64,000 nucleotides of DNA from Salegentibacter salinarum (GTDB taxonomy: Bacteria; Bacteroidota; Bacteroidia; Flavobacteriales; Flavobacteriaceae), in contig NZ_FUZC01000003.1 in NCBI RefSeq assembly GCF_900168115.1, forward strand, positions 266,314-330,313. Direction: 5' to 3'. Made by a program: the position numbers and the translations under genes. The notes below the pieces were generated by a model. The model was not told the DNA's origin, did not search any database, and worked only from the letters and a program-made list of their open reading frames with translations. Below, one piece after another: positions 36,808 through 45,825 of the stretch (positions are counted from its first letter, which is position 1; the number at the start of each line of letters is the position of its first letter).

Positions 36808-39666
36808 CTAATTTTTTTCCTGATTTTTTCTGAAATCAAACCATAGTTTCATGGTAATTCCATCGTCTCCGCTTTTAATTCGGATATTCGTCGGTTGGCT
36901 GCTTGGTCCTTGATGTTCCAGAGGTTTAAAGGCTCGCATAGCAGGAATTTCATACATAAATGAAATATCTCCTTCCGGGAATTCCGGTTGTGGATGTACT
37001 TTAGAAACCGCATGTTCAGGCTCGGCTGGAGTGAATAAGCGCAGGAACATATTATCGTTCTCGCTAAACACCCTGAAGCCTTGATCCCCTGCACTTAAAA
37101 ATCCACCTAAGAAATTGGCGTGATAACCTTTAAATTCAGGGTAGATGAGATTCTCGTAACTTTCACCGGTAATGGTATTATTATAGTCTTTTTGCCAAAT
37201 AGAATATTCGGTTCCTTTTAAGCGGTTTTTCCATACACGGTAAGGTCCTTTTCCAAACCATTTAAAACCTTCAACTCCTTCTTCAGGAAAATCAAATGTA
37301 ATCCCGAATTTATCAATATTCCCTTCGTAAAATGCACCATCAAAACCATCACCTCCCCTTGCATTTGTTAGGGCGGTCATGTGCATATGCAAACGACCGT
37401 CTGGGTACATCGTCCACACAATACTTTCTATGCCGCCACCGTATTTAGCCGTAAAAATCGATTTATCCCCATCCTGGCTAATCTGAAAGTTCTGAAATTC
37501 GGCCTTCATTCCTATTGGCCGTGGACCATTGTGAAATGGGATTTCGTTTTCACCGCTGGAAACTGATGTAAGTAGACCTGTTGTTTTATCAAAACTTACT
37601 TTTATATCATTTCCGGAAAGTGTGATGTTATTTTCGCTTTCTTCAGCAGAAGCAGCTTGTTGGTTCTCTTCATCCAGTAAAAATTTATCGGCGAAATAAT
37701 CGGCACGGTGAATAGGCCAGGTCCAGGTGTAAATTTCCCTTTCGTGTTGATCCCAGGCTGTAATTTCCAACCAATCACCTTCAAAAAAATTCTCCCCTGG
37801 CTGAAAATTGATTTTTCGTGTTTCTCCCGGAACTGCGTCTGGTAAATTTATTTCTCCAGAAGCTATTTCACTTACTTCCGAATCACTGTAAAGTATTTCT
37901 TCCGGAGCTTTCATTACCTCGTACTTCATTTTAGCAGAGTTCAGGTTACTAAAGAGGAAGTCGTTTGTCACTAAAAAAGAGCCGTCAAAAGTTTGTGTAA
38001 TTAAGCGCGGTTCAAACTGGATGGGTGCCCAAACTTCTTTGATTGTATAAAAACTACCTTCTTTTTGACGGTGTGGTCCTAAAATTCCATCGGCGGCAAG
38101 GTTTCCTTTGGAGTCATATTTTCTTTCCCCCTCCCAATCGCTTCTTATCACGGCGTTATCACTGAAATCCCATATGAATCCACCGGCAAATAACGGACTC
38201 TCTTTATACTTATTCCAGAAATCATCTAAACCGGCACCGTGACCATTATCATAGGTTCCGTGCATAAATTCCGTAGGAAAAAATACATTTTCCCCGGACC
38301 CAAAGCGATGCACGCCAGTTTGGTATGTGGGGTAGTGGTGGGTGTCCCAACCGTTAAAATCGGCCCAGGGATGAATAACTATTCTTTTTTGCGGGTCATA
38401 ATCGTGAAAAACCGAATCCAGTTCATAATTCCAACCTCCTTCATTTCCCTGGTCCCAGATGATAACTGAAGCGCTATTTACATCCCTTTTTACAGTTTCT
38501 TTCACCAATTGGCTCCCGGATTCCGTGTCATAAGGGTTTTGCCATCCAGCCAGTTCATTTAAAACAAAAAGGCCTAAAGAGTCGGCGGCTTCCATAAAAT
38601 GTTTGTCGGCCGGGTAATGAAAACGAACTGCGTTCATATTCATATCCTTGATGAGGTTTACGTCCATTACACTAATGCGTTTGCTGGTGCTTCGGCCAGA
38701 TTCCGGCCATAATGTATGTCGATTTACCCCTTTCATTAATATTTTCTTGCCATTAACGTAAATACCATCTTTTTTTCTGAATTCCAGGGTTCGAAATCCA
38801 ATGCGATCTGAAGTTTCGTGCAGCGTTTTTCCGTTTTGGACGAGTTTCAGTTTTAACTCATATAAATTTGGACTTTCAGGATCCCAGGTTTTTACGTTAT
38901 CCCATTTTGCTTCAATAATTTCTTTCTCAGTGTTCTCTGCAACAGGAAAACTAAAGGTTTCAAATTCTTGGGTTTGTTCTCCTACAGCGGAGATTTTAGC
39001 TTCAATTTTCGTATTATCGGGAATGTTTTTTAGGTCTACCTCCGCGGTTAGACTTCCATCCATTTTTGCATCTACCGCAAAATGAACTATATGAGAATTG
39101 GGTTTTATTTCCAGCCATACCGGTCTATAAATTCCTCCAAACAGCCACCAGTCCGCTTTGCGTTCCGCGTTATTTACCGTGGGGTTTGCGGAATGTTTCC
39201 AAACGTGAACCTCCAGTAAATTTTCTTCACCATATTTTAGAAACTCGGTAATATCATATTCAAATTGGTAAAACCCTCCCTGATGCTTAGGGCCTACCAC
39301 TTCGCCGTTAATCTTAACCTCGGTATCGGTCATAGCACCACCGAAAACTATTTTAACTGCTTTACCTTTGTTATCGACTGGAACTTCAAATGTATGTTTA
39401 TAAAAGCCTTCTTCTTTACTGGGTTCTTCCAGGTTTAATTCTTTATACCAACGGCCATAAGTATAAGTTCCAAATCCTTCAATTTCCCATTGGGAGGGAA
39501 CATTAATGTTGCTCCATTCGTTACTGTTTCTGCCATCACTCACCTTAAAATCCCATTCAACAGGTTCCTCAAAGCTTTTACCTGATAAATAAATTTTCTC
39601 TGTTTGTTGTGCGGTAAGTTGTAAGCTTCCTAAAATTAGAAAGGTAAATAGTAAGTGTTTTTTCAT
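36808..39666 (-). CDS. GH2-family LacZ-like beta-galactosidase
   Basis: A 952-residue secreted enzyme (signal to about 20, LTAQQ) with the full five-domain LacZ plan. The jelly roll is about 30-190 (FGTYTYGRWYKELN, FGGIYRPVWLEI), followed by an Ig-like domain, a TIM barrel (about 300-590), a second Ig-like domain and a C-terminal beta-galactosidase small-chain domain (about 690-945). The acid/base is Glu409 (WDQGNEGGWN) and the nucleophile Glu466 (FFPTEFMHG). It probably releases galactose from pectic galactan or arabinogalactan side chains. It is followed after 4 bp by the double acetylesterase. Confidence 0.91.
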   Translation of the reverse strand: MKKHLLFTFLILGSLQLTAQQTEKIYLSGKSFEEPVEWDFKVSDGRNSNEWSNINVPSQWEIEGFGTYTYGRWYKELNLEEPSKEEGFYKHTFEVPVDNKGKAVKIVFGGAMTDTEVKINGEVVGPKHQGGFYQFEYDITEFLKYGEENLLEVHVWKHSANPTVNNAERKADWWLFGGIYRPVWLEIKPNSHIVHFAVDAKMDGSLTAEVDLKNIPDNTKIEAKISAVGEQTQEFETFSFPVAENTEKEIIEAKWDNVKTWDPESPNLYELKLKLVQNGKTLHETSDRIGFRTLEFRKKDGIYVNGKKILMKGVNRHTLWPESGRSTSKRISVMDVNLIKDMNMNAVRFHYPADKHFMEAADSLGLFVLNELAGWQNPYDTESGSQLVKETVKRDVNSASVIIWDQGNEGGWNYELDSVFHDYDPQKRIVIHPWADFNGWDTHHYPTYQTGVHRFGSGENVFFPTEFMHGTYDNGHGAGLDDFWNKYKESPLFAGGFIWDFSDNAVIRSDWEGERKYDSKGNLAADGILGPHRQKEGSFYTIKEVWAPIQFEPRLITQTFDGSFLVTNDFLFSNLNSAKMKYEVMKAPEEILYSDSEVSEIASGEINLPDAVPGETRKINFQPGENFFEGDWLEITAWDQHEREIYTWTWPIHRADYFADKFLLDEENQQAASAEESENNITLSGNDIKVSFDKTTGLLTSVSSGENEIPFHNGPRPIGMKAEFQNFQISQDGDKSIFTAKYGGGIESIVWTMYPDGRLHMHMTALTNARGGDGFDGAFYEGNIDKFGITFDFPEEGVEGFKWFGKGPYRVWKNRLKGTEYSIWQKDYNNTITGESYENLIYPEFKGYHANFLGGFLSAGDQGFRVFSENDNMFLRLFTPAEPEHAVSKVHPQPEFPEGDISFMYEIPAMRAFKPLEHQGPSSQPTNIRIKSGDDGITMKLWFDFRKNQEKN

Positions 39667-39727
39667 ATCTATTATACGTTGATATTTTCTTAAATATTCA
39701 GTTTACTATGAATGTGGACAATTAAAA

Positions 39728-41020
39728 TTAATTTCCTTCGGGTTTGGTGCTTTCGAAATGAGTACTCAGGGGAACCGTCCAGTTTTTAAGATTATTAGGT
39801 TTATTTGAATCATAACGAGAGGTTTCTTCCCTGATGTGATTTTTTAATTCTAAATCAGAATTTCTTATTTCTTCAATAATCGCGAGCGCAATTTCATTGG
39901 CGCCAAAACCATTGAAATGTGTATTATCGGATAGTTCTTTATGCTGGCCGGGAAAGGTGTTTTCCTGATAATGTACCAAAGCATTTTTGGAATCTTCCAC
40001 GCCCCAGGCTTCATACATTTTAGTGGTAATTTTAGTAAGATCTATAATTGGGACGTCCAGTGATTTAGCAACTTTGCGCATAGCATCAGGAAAATTGCCG
40101 TGAGTAGGTTCTAATTTTCCTTCTTTATTAAAATGACGACGTTCTGTGGGGGTAAGTAATACCGGGATTCCGCCCTTTTTACGGGCTTCTGTTACGTATT
40201 CTTTAAGGAGTTGAGTATACAGGCCATAAGCACCATTTCCTTCTCCCTTTATTTTTGAATCATTATGGCCAAATTCTATAAACAGGTAATCTCCTTGCTG
40301 TATAACATTTAGAATTTTTTTTAATCTATTTCTTCCTTTAAAAGAACCCAGCGATTCTCCTGAAGCCGCATAATTAGCTACCACTATATCTGAAGAAAAA
40401 AATTGAGTAATCATTTGGCCCCAGGATGCCCAGGGTTCTACATCCTGATCGGTTACCGTAGAATCCCCGGCAAGAAAAATATTTATAAAATCCTCTGCAG
40501 GCTTAATGCGAATAGCTTTTACGGCGACTTCCCCGGAAAACTCAAGCGTTAGTTTGTTATCCCAGTTTAGATCATCCTCTTCCCGGGATTTTAAGTTTAC
40601 CGATTCTTCCTCAGAAATTTTAATTCCTCTTAGATCTACGCTGAATGTTTCGGTTTTAATCCCTCCTTTTTTTACAGAAACCTGGCTGCGCATTAACCGG
40701 CGCGATTCCGCTTTTATAGTTGTTTCTGAGGTGCTTTTTTCGCTACCTAAATCGACTTCAATGAAATAATTTCCTTCGGGAAGTTTTATTGAAAAATAAG
40801 CAGGAGTAGCAGAGGTAAAAGCATTTTTTTCGAAAACTATATTTTCGCAAGTATTAAAATCGAAGCCATAACCTCTATCCACATGGTAAGAAAGCGGCGA
40901 TGAGATTGGGATCTCTTTAGATGATTTTTCCAAACCAAAATCAAATGTTTTAACTTCAGCCTGACTATAAACTATCGAGAAGTTTAGAGAAATTAATAAA
41001 ATTGTAAAAATGAAATTCAT
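39728..41020 (-). CDS. SGNH esterase with N-terminal carbohydrate-binding-like domain (CE12-like)
   Basis: A 430-residue secreted protein (signal to about 19, VYSQ). Residues about 22-175 form a beta-sandwich (KTFDFGLE... YGFDFN... PEGNYFIEVDLG), as seen in front of bacterial rhamnogalacturonan acetylesterases. Residues about 180-410 form the SGNH domain with GDSTVTDQD (Ser), ASGES (Gly), FGHND (Asn) and SDNTHFNGFG (Asp/His). It is the first gene of the operon running leftwards to 28158 and is preceded by the shared 20-bp element (41077-41096). It likely deacetylates rhamnogalacturonan, complementing the lipid-anchored double esterase. Confidence 0.88.
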   Translation of the reverse strand: MNFIFTILLISLNFSIVYSQAEVKTFDFGLEKSSKEIPISSPLSYHVDRGYGFDFNTCENIVFEKNAFTSATPAYFSIKLPEGNYFIEVDLGSEKSTSETTIKAESRRLMRSQVSVKKGGIKTETFSVDLRGIKISEEESVNLKSREEDDLNWDNKLTLEFSGEVAVKAIRIKPAEDFINIFLAGDSTVTDQDVEPWASWGQMITQFFSSDIVVANYAASGESLGSFKGRNRLKKILNVIQQGDYLFIEFGHNDSKIKGEGNGAYGLYTQLLKEYVTEARKKGGIPVLLTPTERRHFNKEGKLEPTHGNFPDAMRKVAKSLDVPIIDLTKITTKMYEAWGVEDSKNALVHYQENTFPGQHKELSDNTHFNGFGANEIALAIIEEIRNSDLELKNHIREETSRYDSNKPNNLKNWTVPLSTHFESTKPEGN

Positions 41021-41050
41021 CTAAGTCTGATCTAATTTTGATAATCAGCC

Positions 41051-41096
41051 TAAAATTAATTTAAAGAAGCAATAACACTATCCTGTACTGTTATGG
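41051..41096 (-). promoter_or_regulatory. Shared 20-bp element (site C) and -7 box for SGNH-GH2-GH115 operon
   Basis: On the minus strand CCATAACAGTACAGGATAGT (41077-41096) is followed after exactly 18 nt by TAATTTTA (41051-41058), a TAnnTTTA -7 box. No TTTG -33 box is present. It lies in the 104-bp gap between the regulator stop and the esterase start at 41020. Confidence 0.62.
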
Positions 41097-41124
41097 GTTG
41101 ATAAGGTCTAAATAGAATGAAGAA

Positions 41125-42171
41125 TTAAACTGAATTACGTTCTATATATTTAAAAACGTTTTTCACTTTTTCCTTTTTATTTTTTAGGAGCATATATGCA
41201 GCGGTTTCACCCATTGTTTTAAAATCGGTACTTATTACGGTAATTCCTAACAGTTCCTTTAAAGGAGTTTCATTGTAAGAAATAATTCCAATGTCTTTAC
41301 CAAGTACCAGTTTCTTTTTTCTAACCTGGCGTACAAGATTCACTAAATCTCTTTCCTGAATGGTGATGTATGCATCTTTGCTCTGAAGATCCATCTCGTC
41401 GTAAATTTCATCAAGTATTTCAAAATCTAAGTTATTCTCCCAACAAAATTGTTGAAAACCATGAAGAATTCGGCGAGGATACGGGTTGGCACTCTTACTG
41501 GGATAAACAAGAATTATTTTATCATATTTCTTAATTCTTTCTAATCCCTCATTTAAAGCTTTATAAATATCATTTTGAAAATCCTGGTAAATAGCACCAT
41601 AGTTACCTGAAATACCCGGTTTTGTATTGTCTAACATAATTAGCTTGTCCTTAGGTATTTGTTCTAAGACCTTAATTACGTTTTCAGTATAACTTACATG
41701 ATTAGAGTTTTCATCCCTAAAGTGTGGCATAATAACATAATAGTCATAAGCACCCATATTTCTCTCCAGAGATTTTATAAATAGAGATTCATCACAATGG
41801 TAGATAAACATATTTACATGACCATTCACACCTATTGAGTCTACAAATGAATTATAGATTATCATTTTATAGGTGCTGGGTTTATTAACCAGAAAAAAAA
41901 TATTCGCCTTAGAAATGAGATCGGTTTTAGCTGTATAATAACCTTTCCCTTTTACCGAAATAATAACCTTACGTTCTTTTAATTGTTTATAAGCTTTTTC
42001 TACCGTGTCCCGCGAAAGATAACAGGATTCGCTTAATTCATTAATGGAAGGTATTTTTTCGCCAACCTTTAAATTTCCATTAGAAATATCCGCTATTATA
42101 GAATCCACAATTTGTTTGTATTTGGGAATACGGGATTTTTCATTTATTTGTATTTGAAAGGTCTGAGTCAT
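41125..42171 (-). CDS. GntR-family transcriptional regulator with LacI-type sugar-sensing domain
   Basis: A 348-residue regulator. Residues about 14-80 form a winged helix of the GntR type (IPKYKQIVDSII, VGEKIPSINELSE, SRDTVEKAYKQL, GKGYYT). Residues about 88-345 form a periplasmic-binding-protein-like sensor as in LacI proteins (VYPSKSANPYPRRILHGF, GIISYNETPLKEL, TVISTDFKTMGETAAYMLLKN). It is divergent from the rhamnose operon and adjacent to the long CAZyme operon, with shared-element sites on both sides. It is the only regulator in the central region and so the best candidate to bind the 20-bp element and sense L-rhamnose or a catabolite. That assignment is inference. Confidence 0.9.
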   Translation of the reverse strand: MTQTFQIQINEKSRIPKYKQIVDSIIADISNGNLKVGEKIPSINELSESCYLSRDTVEKAYKQLKERKVIISVKGKGYYTAKTDLISKANIFFLVNKPSTYKMIIYNSFVDSIGVNGHVNMFIYHCDESLFIKSLERNMGAYDYYVIMPHFRDENSNHVSYTENVIKVLEQIPKDKLIMLDNTKPGISGNYGAIYQDFQNDIYKALNEGLERIKKYDKIILVYPSKSANPYPRRILHGFQQFCWENNLDFEILDEIYDEMDLQSKDAYITIQERDLVNLVRQVRKKKLVLGKDIGIISYNETPLKELLGITVISTDFKTMGETAAYMLLKNKKEKVKNVFKYIERNSV

Positions 42172-42201
42172 TTAAACTAATTAAGGAAAAACACATTAAA
42201 G

Positions 42202-42213
42202 GTAATCGATTAC
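42202..42213. promoter_or_regulatory. Perfect palindrome GTAATCGATTAC upstream of the GntR gene
   Basis: A perfect 12-bp palindrome, 31 bp upstream of the regulator ATG. It overlaps a possible minus-strand -7 box TACCTTTA (42197-42204). Ten of the twelve bases recur at 3532-3543 in the left PUL control region. It may be an autoregulatory or carbon-control site; function unknown. Confidence 0.35.
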
Positions 42214-42280
42214 ACAATATTAAGCTTAATTTGTGAGAAATAAAAGATAGAACTCTTTAAAAAGATGCCATGTCAACATA

Positions 42281-42326
42281 GCAGTACACTACAGGATACT
42301 ACCCTATAATTTATAATTTACTTTTG
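42281..42326 (+). promoter_or_regulatory. Shared 20-bp element (site D) and -7 box for the rhamnose operon
   Basis: GCAGTACACTACAGGATACT (42281-42300) is followed after exactly 18 nt by TACTTTTG (42319-42326), a perfect TAnnTTTG -7 box. The position of the -33 box is covered by the element. The spacing is identical to that at 18191-18236. The aldolase ATG lies 31 bp beyond the -7 box. Confidence 0.68.
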
Positions 42327-42356
42327 AGGTATTAAAGATAATTTTTTGGAATAATT

Positions 42357-44453
42357 ATGGAAAAAACTTTTAAATACGTAGACTATCTCTGGGAGGAGAA
42401 AAAAGCTGCAGACCTGGGCGATGACCAGGTCGCATTATTTTTATATAGATCTAATATCCTCGGTGCAGATTTGAGAATTACTAACTACGGCGGTGGAAAC
42501 ACCAGCTGTAAAACAGTAGAAAAAGATCCTTTAACCAATGAAGATGTTGAGGTTATGTGGGTAAAGGGGTCTGGAGGAGACATCGGCACTCTAACCAGGG
42601 AAGGTATTGCAGGTTTATATACCGAAAGATTAAGAAACCTTAAAAATGTTTATAAAGGTATTGAGGATGAAGATCGTATGGTGGGGCTTTTTAACCATTG
42701 TATTTACGATTTAAACAGCAAAGCACCTTCCATTGATACTCCTTTGCACGGGCTTCTTCCGTTTAAACATATAGATCACTTGCATCCAGATGCGCTTATT
42801 GCAGTGGCGGCAGCAAAAGATAGTGAACAAGTGACCAAAGAAATTTGGGGAGATACAATGGGTTGGGTCCCATGGCAACGCCCTGGCTTTGATCTTGGTC
42901 TTCAGTTAGAAAAATGCCTGGAGGAAAATCCGGGGATTCGAGGAATAGTACTTGGAAGTCATGGACTCTTTACCTGGGGAGACACTTCCTATGAATGTTA
43001 TATGAACAGTCTGGATGTTATAGAAACTGCTTCAGAATATATTGAGAATAAGGTAAAAGAACAGGGGGAAGTTTTTGGAGGAAAGAAAACAGACAGCCTT
43101 CCTTCTTCTGGAAGGAAAGAAAAAGCTGCAGAATTGTTGCCATTACTTCGTGGTCTGGCTTCTTCAGAAAATAGAATGATCGGGCATTTTACCGACAGTG
43201 ATACTGTACTGGAATATATAAACAGTAATGATCTCGAAAGACTCGCTCCAATGGGTACCTCCTGTCCAGATCACTTTCTGAGAACAAAAATCCAGCCTTT
43301 AATCCTAAAATTAGATCCATCTGAAGATCTTTCGGATCCAGAGGCAGTTCTTAAAAAATTAGAACCAGATTTTGATCAATACCGTAAAGAGTACAAAGAC
43401 TATTACGAAAATTGTAAACACGATAATAGTCCGACGATGCGAGATCCTAACCCGGTAATTATTATTTACCCGGGAGTTGGAATGTTTAGCTTTGCTAAGA
43501 ATAAACAAACAGCAAGAGTTGCCAGTGAATTTTATGTGAACGCTATAAATGTAATGCGCGGTGCAGAGGCTATAACTGAATATACGTCCCTGCCTCGTCA
43601 AGAGGCATTTGATATTGAATACTGGCTTCTAGAAGAAGCAAAATTGCAAAGAATGCCTGCCGAGCAACCACTTTCCAGAAGAGTTGCTATTGTAACAGGA
43701 GCAGCTGGCGGTATTGGTAAGGCAATAGCCGATAAAATGGTAGCCGAAGGGGCAAATGTGGTGCTAACCGATATCACCAAAGAATCTTTAGAAGCGGCTG
43801 TTAAGACTTATAAAAAAGACCAGGTGAGCGGTGTGGTTTGCGATGTGACGGATGAAGCCTCTATTATCGCTGCTTATAAAGAGGCGAATCTGGCTTTTGG
43901 TGGAGTGGATATCATTGTACATTCTGCCGGCTTGGCAATCTCAAAATCTTTAGAAGATACTAGCATGAAAGACTGGAACCTGCTTCAGGATGTGTTGGTT
44001 AAAGGTCAGTTTTTAATGGCACAACACGGAGCTGCTGTGATGAAAAAGCAAGGATTTGGAGGCGATATCATCAATATTGCCAGTAAAAACGGAATTGCCT
44101 CAGGACCTAATAATGTAGGTTACGGTACTGCAAAAGCCGCACAACAGCATATGTCCAGGTTATTGGCAGCAGAGTTGGGCGGAGATAAAATTAAAGTGAA
44201 TATTGTTAATCCAGACGGTGTTATTGTCGGTAGTAAAATATGGGAAGGAGCCTGGGCAGAAGGTCGTGCCAAAGCTCACGGTATTAAGGTAGAAGACTTA
44301 CCTAAACACTACGCAAAACGTAACCTTTTACAGGAAATTATTTTACCCGAAGATGTGGCAAACGGAGTTTTTGCGTGTATTGGAGTGCTTGATAAAAGTA
44401 CTGGAAACACGATAAATGTAGATGGAGGAATGGCCAATGCTTTTGTGAGATAA
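42357..44453 (+). CDS. rhaEW: Bifunctional L-rhamnulose-1-phosphate aldolase / L-lactaldehyde dehydrogenase
   Basis: A 698-residue fusion that cleaves L-rhamnulose-1-phosphate to DHAP and L-lactaldehyde and oxidises the latter to L-lactate. The N-terminal class II aldolase domain (about 20-430) has NYGGGNTSCK, WVKGSGGDIG and the metal-binding HIDHLHPD (His138, His141, His143). The C-terminal short-chain dehydrogenase domain (about 440-698) has TGAAGGIG from Thr447 and the YxxxK pair Tyr589/Lys593 (YGTAK), ending with DGGMANAFVR. This is the RhaEW type known from several phyla. It is the first gene of the rhamnose operon; a terminator-like hairpin follows at 44473. Confidence 0.94.
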   Translation: MEKTFKYVDYLWEEKKAADLGDDQVALFLYRSNILGADLRITNYGGGNTSCKTVEKDPLTNEDVEVMWVKGSGGDIGTLTREGIAGLYTERLRNLKNVYKGIEDEDRMVGLFNHCIYDLNSKAPSIDTPLHGLLPFKHIDHLHPDALIAVAAAKDSEQVTKEIWGDTMGWVPWQRPGFDLGLQLEKCLEENPGIRGIVLGSHGLFTWGDTSYECYMNSLDVIETASEYIENKVKEQGEVFGGKKTDSLPSSGRKEKAAELLPLLRGLASSENRMIGHFTDSDTVLEYINSNDLERLAPMGTSCPDHFLRTKIQPLILKLDPSEDLSDPEAVLKKLEPDFDQYRKEYKDYYENCKHDNSPTMRDPNPVIIIYPGVGMFSFAKNKQTARVASEFYVNAINVMRGAEAITEYTSLPRQEAFDIEYWLLEEAKLQRMPAEQPLSRRVAIVTGAAGGIGKAIADKMVAEGANVVLTDITKESLEAAVKTYKKDQVSGVVCDVTDEASIIAAYKEANLAFGGVDIIVHSAGLAISKSLEDTSMKDWNLLQDVLVKGQFLMAQHGAAVMKKQGFGGDIINIASKNGIASGPNNVGYGTAKAAQQHMSRLLAAELGGDKIKVNIVNPDGVIVGSKIWEGAWAEGRAKAHGIKVEDLPKHYAKRNLLQEIILPEDVANGVFACIGVLDKSTGNTINVDGGMANAFVR

Positions 44454-44472
44454 TTAAAGATAATCTAATAAA

Positions 44473-44503
44473 AAGCCTCATAGATTTTATATCTGTGAGG
44501 CTT
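44473..44503 (+). terminator. Terminator-like hairpin after rhaEW
   Basis: A 13-bp stem (44473-44485 with 44491-44503, one G-T wobble) around loop TTTAT, opening AAGCCTCA and closing TGAGGCTT, then AATTTTA. It lies between the first and second genes of the rhamnose operon. The T-run is imperfect, so partial termination or 3'-end stabilisation of the rhaEW message is likely, with read-through to the isomerase. Confidence 0.6.
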
Positions 44504-44531
44504 AATTTTAAATGAAAATATCGCATAAAAA

Positions 44532-45812
44532 ATGAAAATAACCACTGATAGGATTTCAGAATTCAATAAAAGCAATCATTCTTCTTATAAGACTGAACTT
44601 GATTTTCTTAAAAATAAATTGGTCAAAAAAGGAATTGATACTGAAGAAATAATTTCAAAAGTAGCCGATTTCCAGGTAGCCATTCCCAGTTGGGCATTAG
44701 GTGCAGGTGGTACGCGATTTGGAAGGTTTTCTTATGGTGGGGAGCCTGCTTCTTTGGAACAAAAACTGGATGATATTGGTGTTTTGCACGCGCTTACCCA
44801 ATCGGCTGGAGCGGTTTCTTTACATATTCCGTGGGATATTCCTAAAGATGTAAAAGCCATAAAGGAGAAAGCCCAAAGTCACGGGATTGTTTTTGATGCA
44901 ATGAATTCCAATACCTTTCAAGATCAACCTGAGGCTAAAGAAACATACAAATATGGTTCTTTAAGCGCGGTAAACGATGCTCCTAGAGATTATGCTATTG
45001 GGCATAACCTGGAGGTTATTAAAATAGGGGAAGAATTAGGTTCAAAAAGTCTCACCGTCTGGTTGGCCGATGGAGCTAATTTTCCAGGGCAAAATAATTT
45101 TCAAAGAGTATTACAAAACACTGAAAACAGTTTAAAAAGCATTTACGGTAAAATGCCTAAAGACTGGAAAATGTTTATTGAATACAAACCCTACGAGCCT
45201 AATTTCTACAGCACCGTTATTCAGGATTGGGGCACTTCTTTTATGCTTGCCAACGCTTGTGGGGAACGTGCTTATACATTGGTTGATTTAGGACACCACC
45301 TACCAAACACCAATATTGAACAAATCGTAGCCACTTTAATGCTGAAGGGGAAACTTGGAGGTTTTCATTTTAATGATAGCAAGTATGGCGATGATGATAT
45401 TACCGTTGGTTCCATAAAACCATATTCTTTATTTCTTATTTTTAACGAATTGGTATACGGGATGGAAAATAATCCGCAAAACCCGGATTTGGCCTGGATG
45501 ATAGATGCCAGCCACAATACCAAAGATCCGCTGGAAGATCTGTTGCAATCCCTTGAGGCAATATTAATTGCTTACACACAGGCGCTTTTAGTAGATCAAA
45601 AAGCTTTAAAACAAGCTCAGCAGGAAAACGATGTTGTTACCTGCCAGGAGATTCTACAAGACGCCTATAGGACTGATGTTCGTCCATTATTAAAGGCAGC
45701 CAGGGAAAAATCTGGCGCGGCCATAAATCCTCTAAGCGCCTATCGAAATCTGGAAGTTCGAAAATATCTAGTTAAAGAAAGAGGAACAAAATCAAAAGCA
45801 ACCGGACTTTAA
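44532..45812 (+). CDS. rhaI: L-rhamnose isomerase (RhaI type)
   Basis: A 426-residue TIM-barrel isomerase converting L-rhamnose to L-rhamnulose. It resembles the RhaI-type family (Pseudomonas stutzeri-like) rather than E. coli RhaA. Segments include QVAIPSWALGAGGTRFGRF near the N-terminus, KSLTVWLADGANFPGQ, MFIEYKPYEPNFYSTVIQDWGTS, LVDLGHHLPNTNIEQIVA and GGFHFNDSKYGDDD, the last with metal ligands. The context (aldolase upstream, kinase 13 bp downstream) supports the assignment. Cytoplasmic. Confidence 0.93.
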   Translation: MKITTDRISEFNKSNHSSYKTELDFLKNKLVKKGIDTEEIISKVADFQVAIPSWALGAGGTRFGRFSYGGEPASLEQKLDDIGVLHALTQSAGAVSLHIPWDIPKDVKAIKEKAQSHGIVFDAMNSNTFQDQPEAKETYKYGSLSAVNDAPRDYAIGHNLEVIKIGEELGSKSLTVWLADGANFPGQNNFQRVLQNTENSLKSIYGKMPKDWKMFIEYKPYEPNFYSTVIQDWGTSFMLANACGERAYTLVDLGHHLPNTNIEQIVATLMLKGKLGGFHFNDSKYGDDDITVGSIKPYSLFLIFNELVYGMENNPQNPDLAWMIDASHNTKDPLEDLLQSLEAILIAYTQALLVDQKALKQAQQENDVVTCQEILQDAYRTDVRPLLKAAREKSGAAINPLSAYRNLEVRKYLVKERGTKSKATGL

Positions 45813-45825
45813 AAAGGATTATAAA

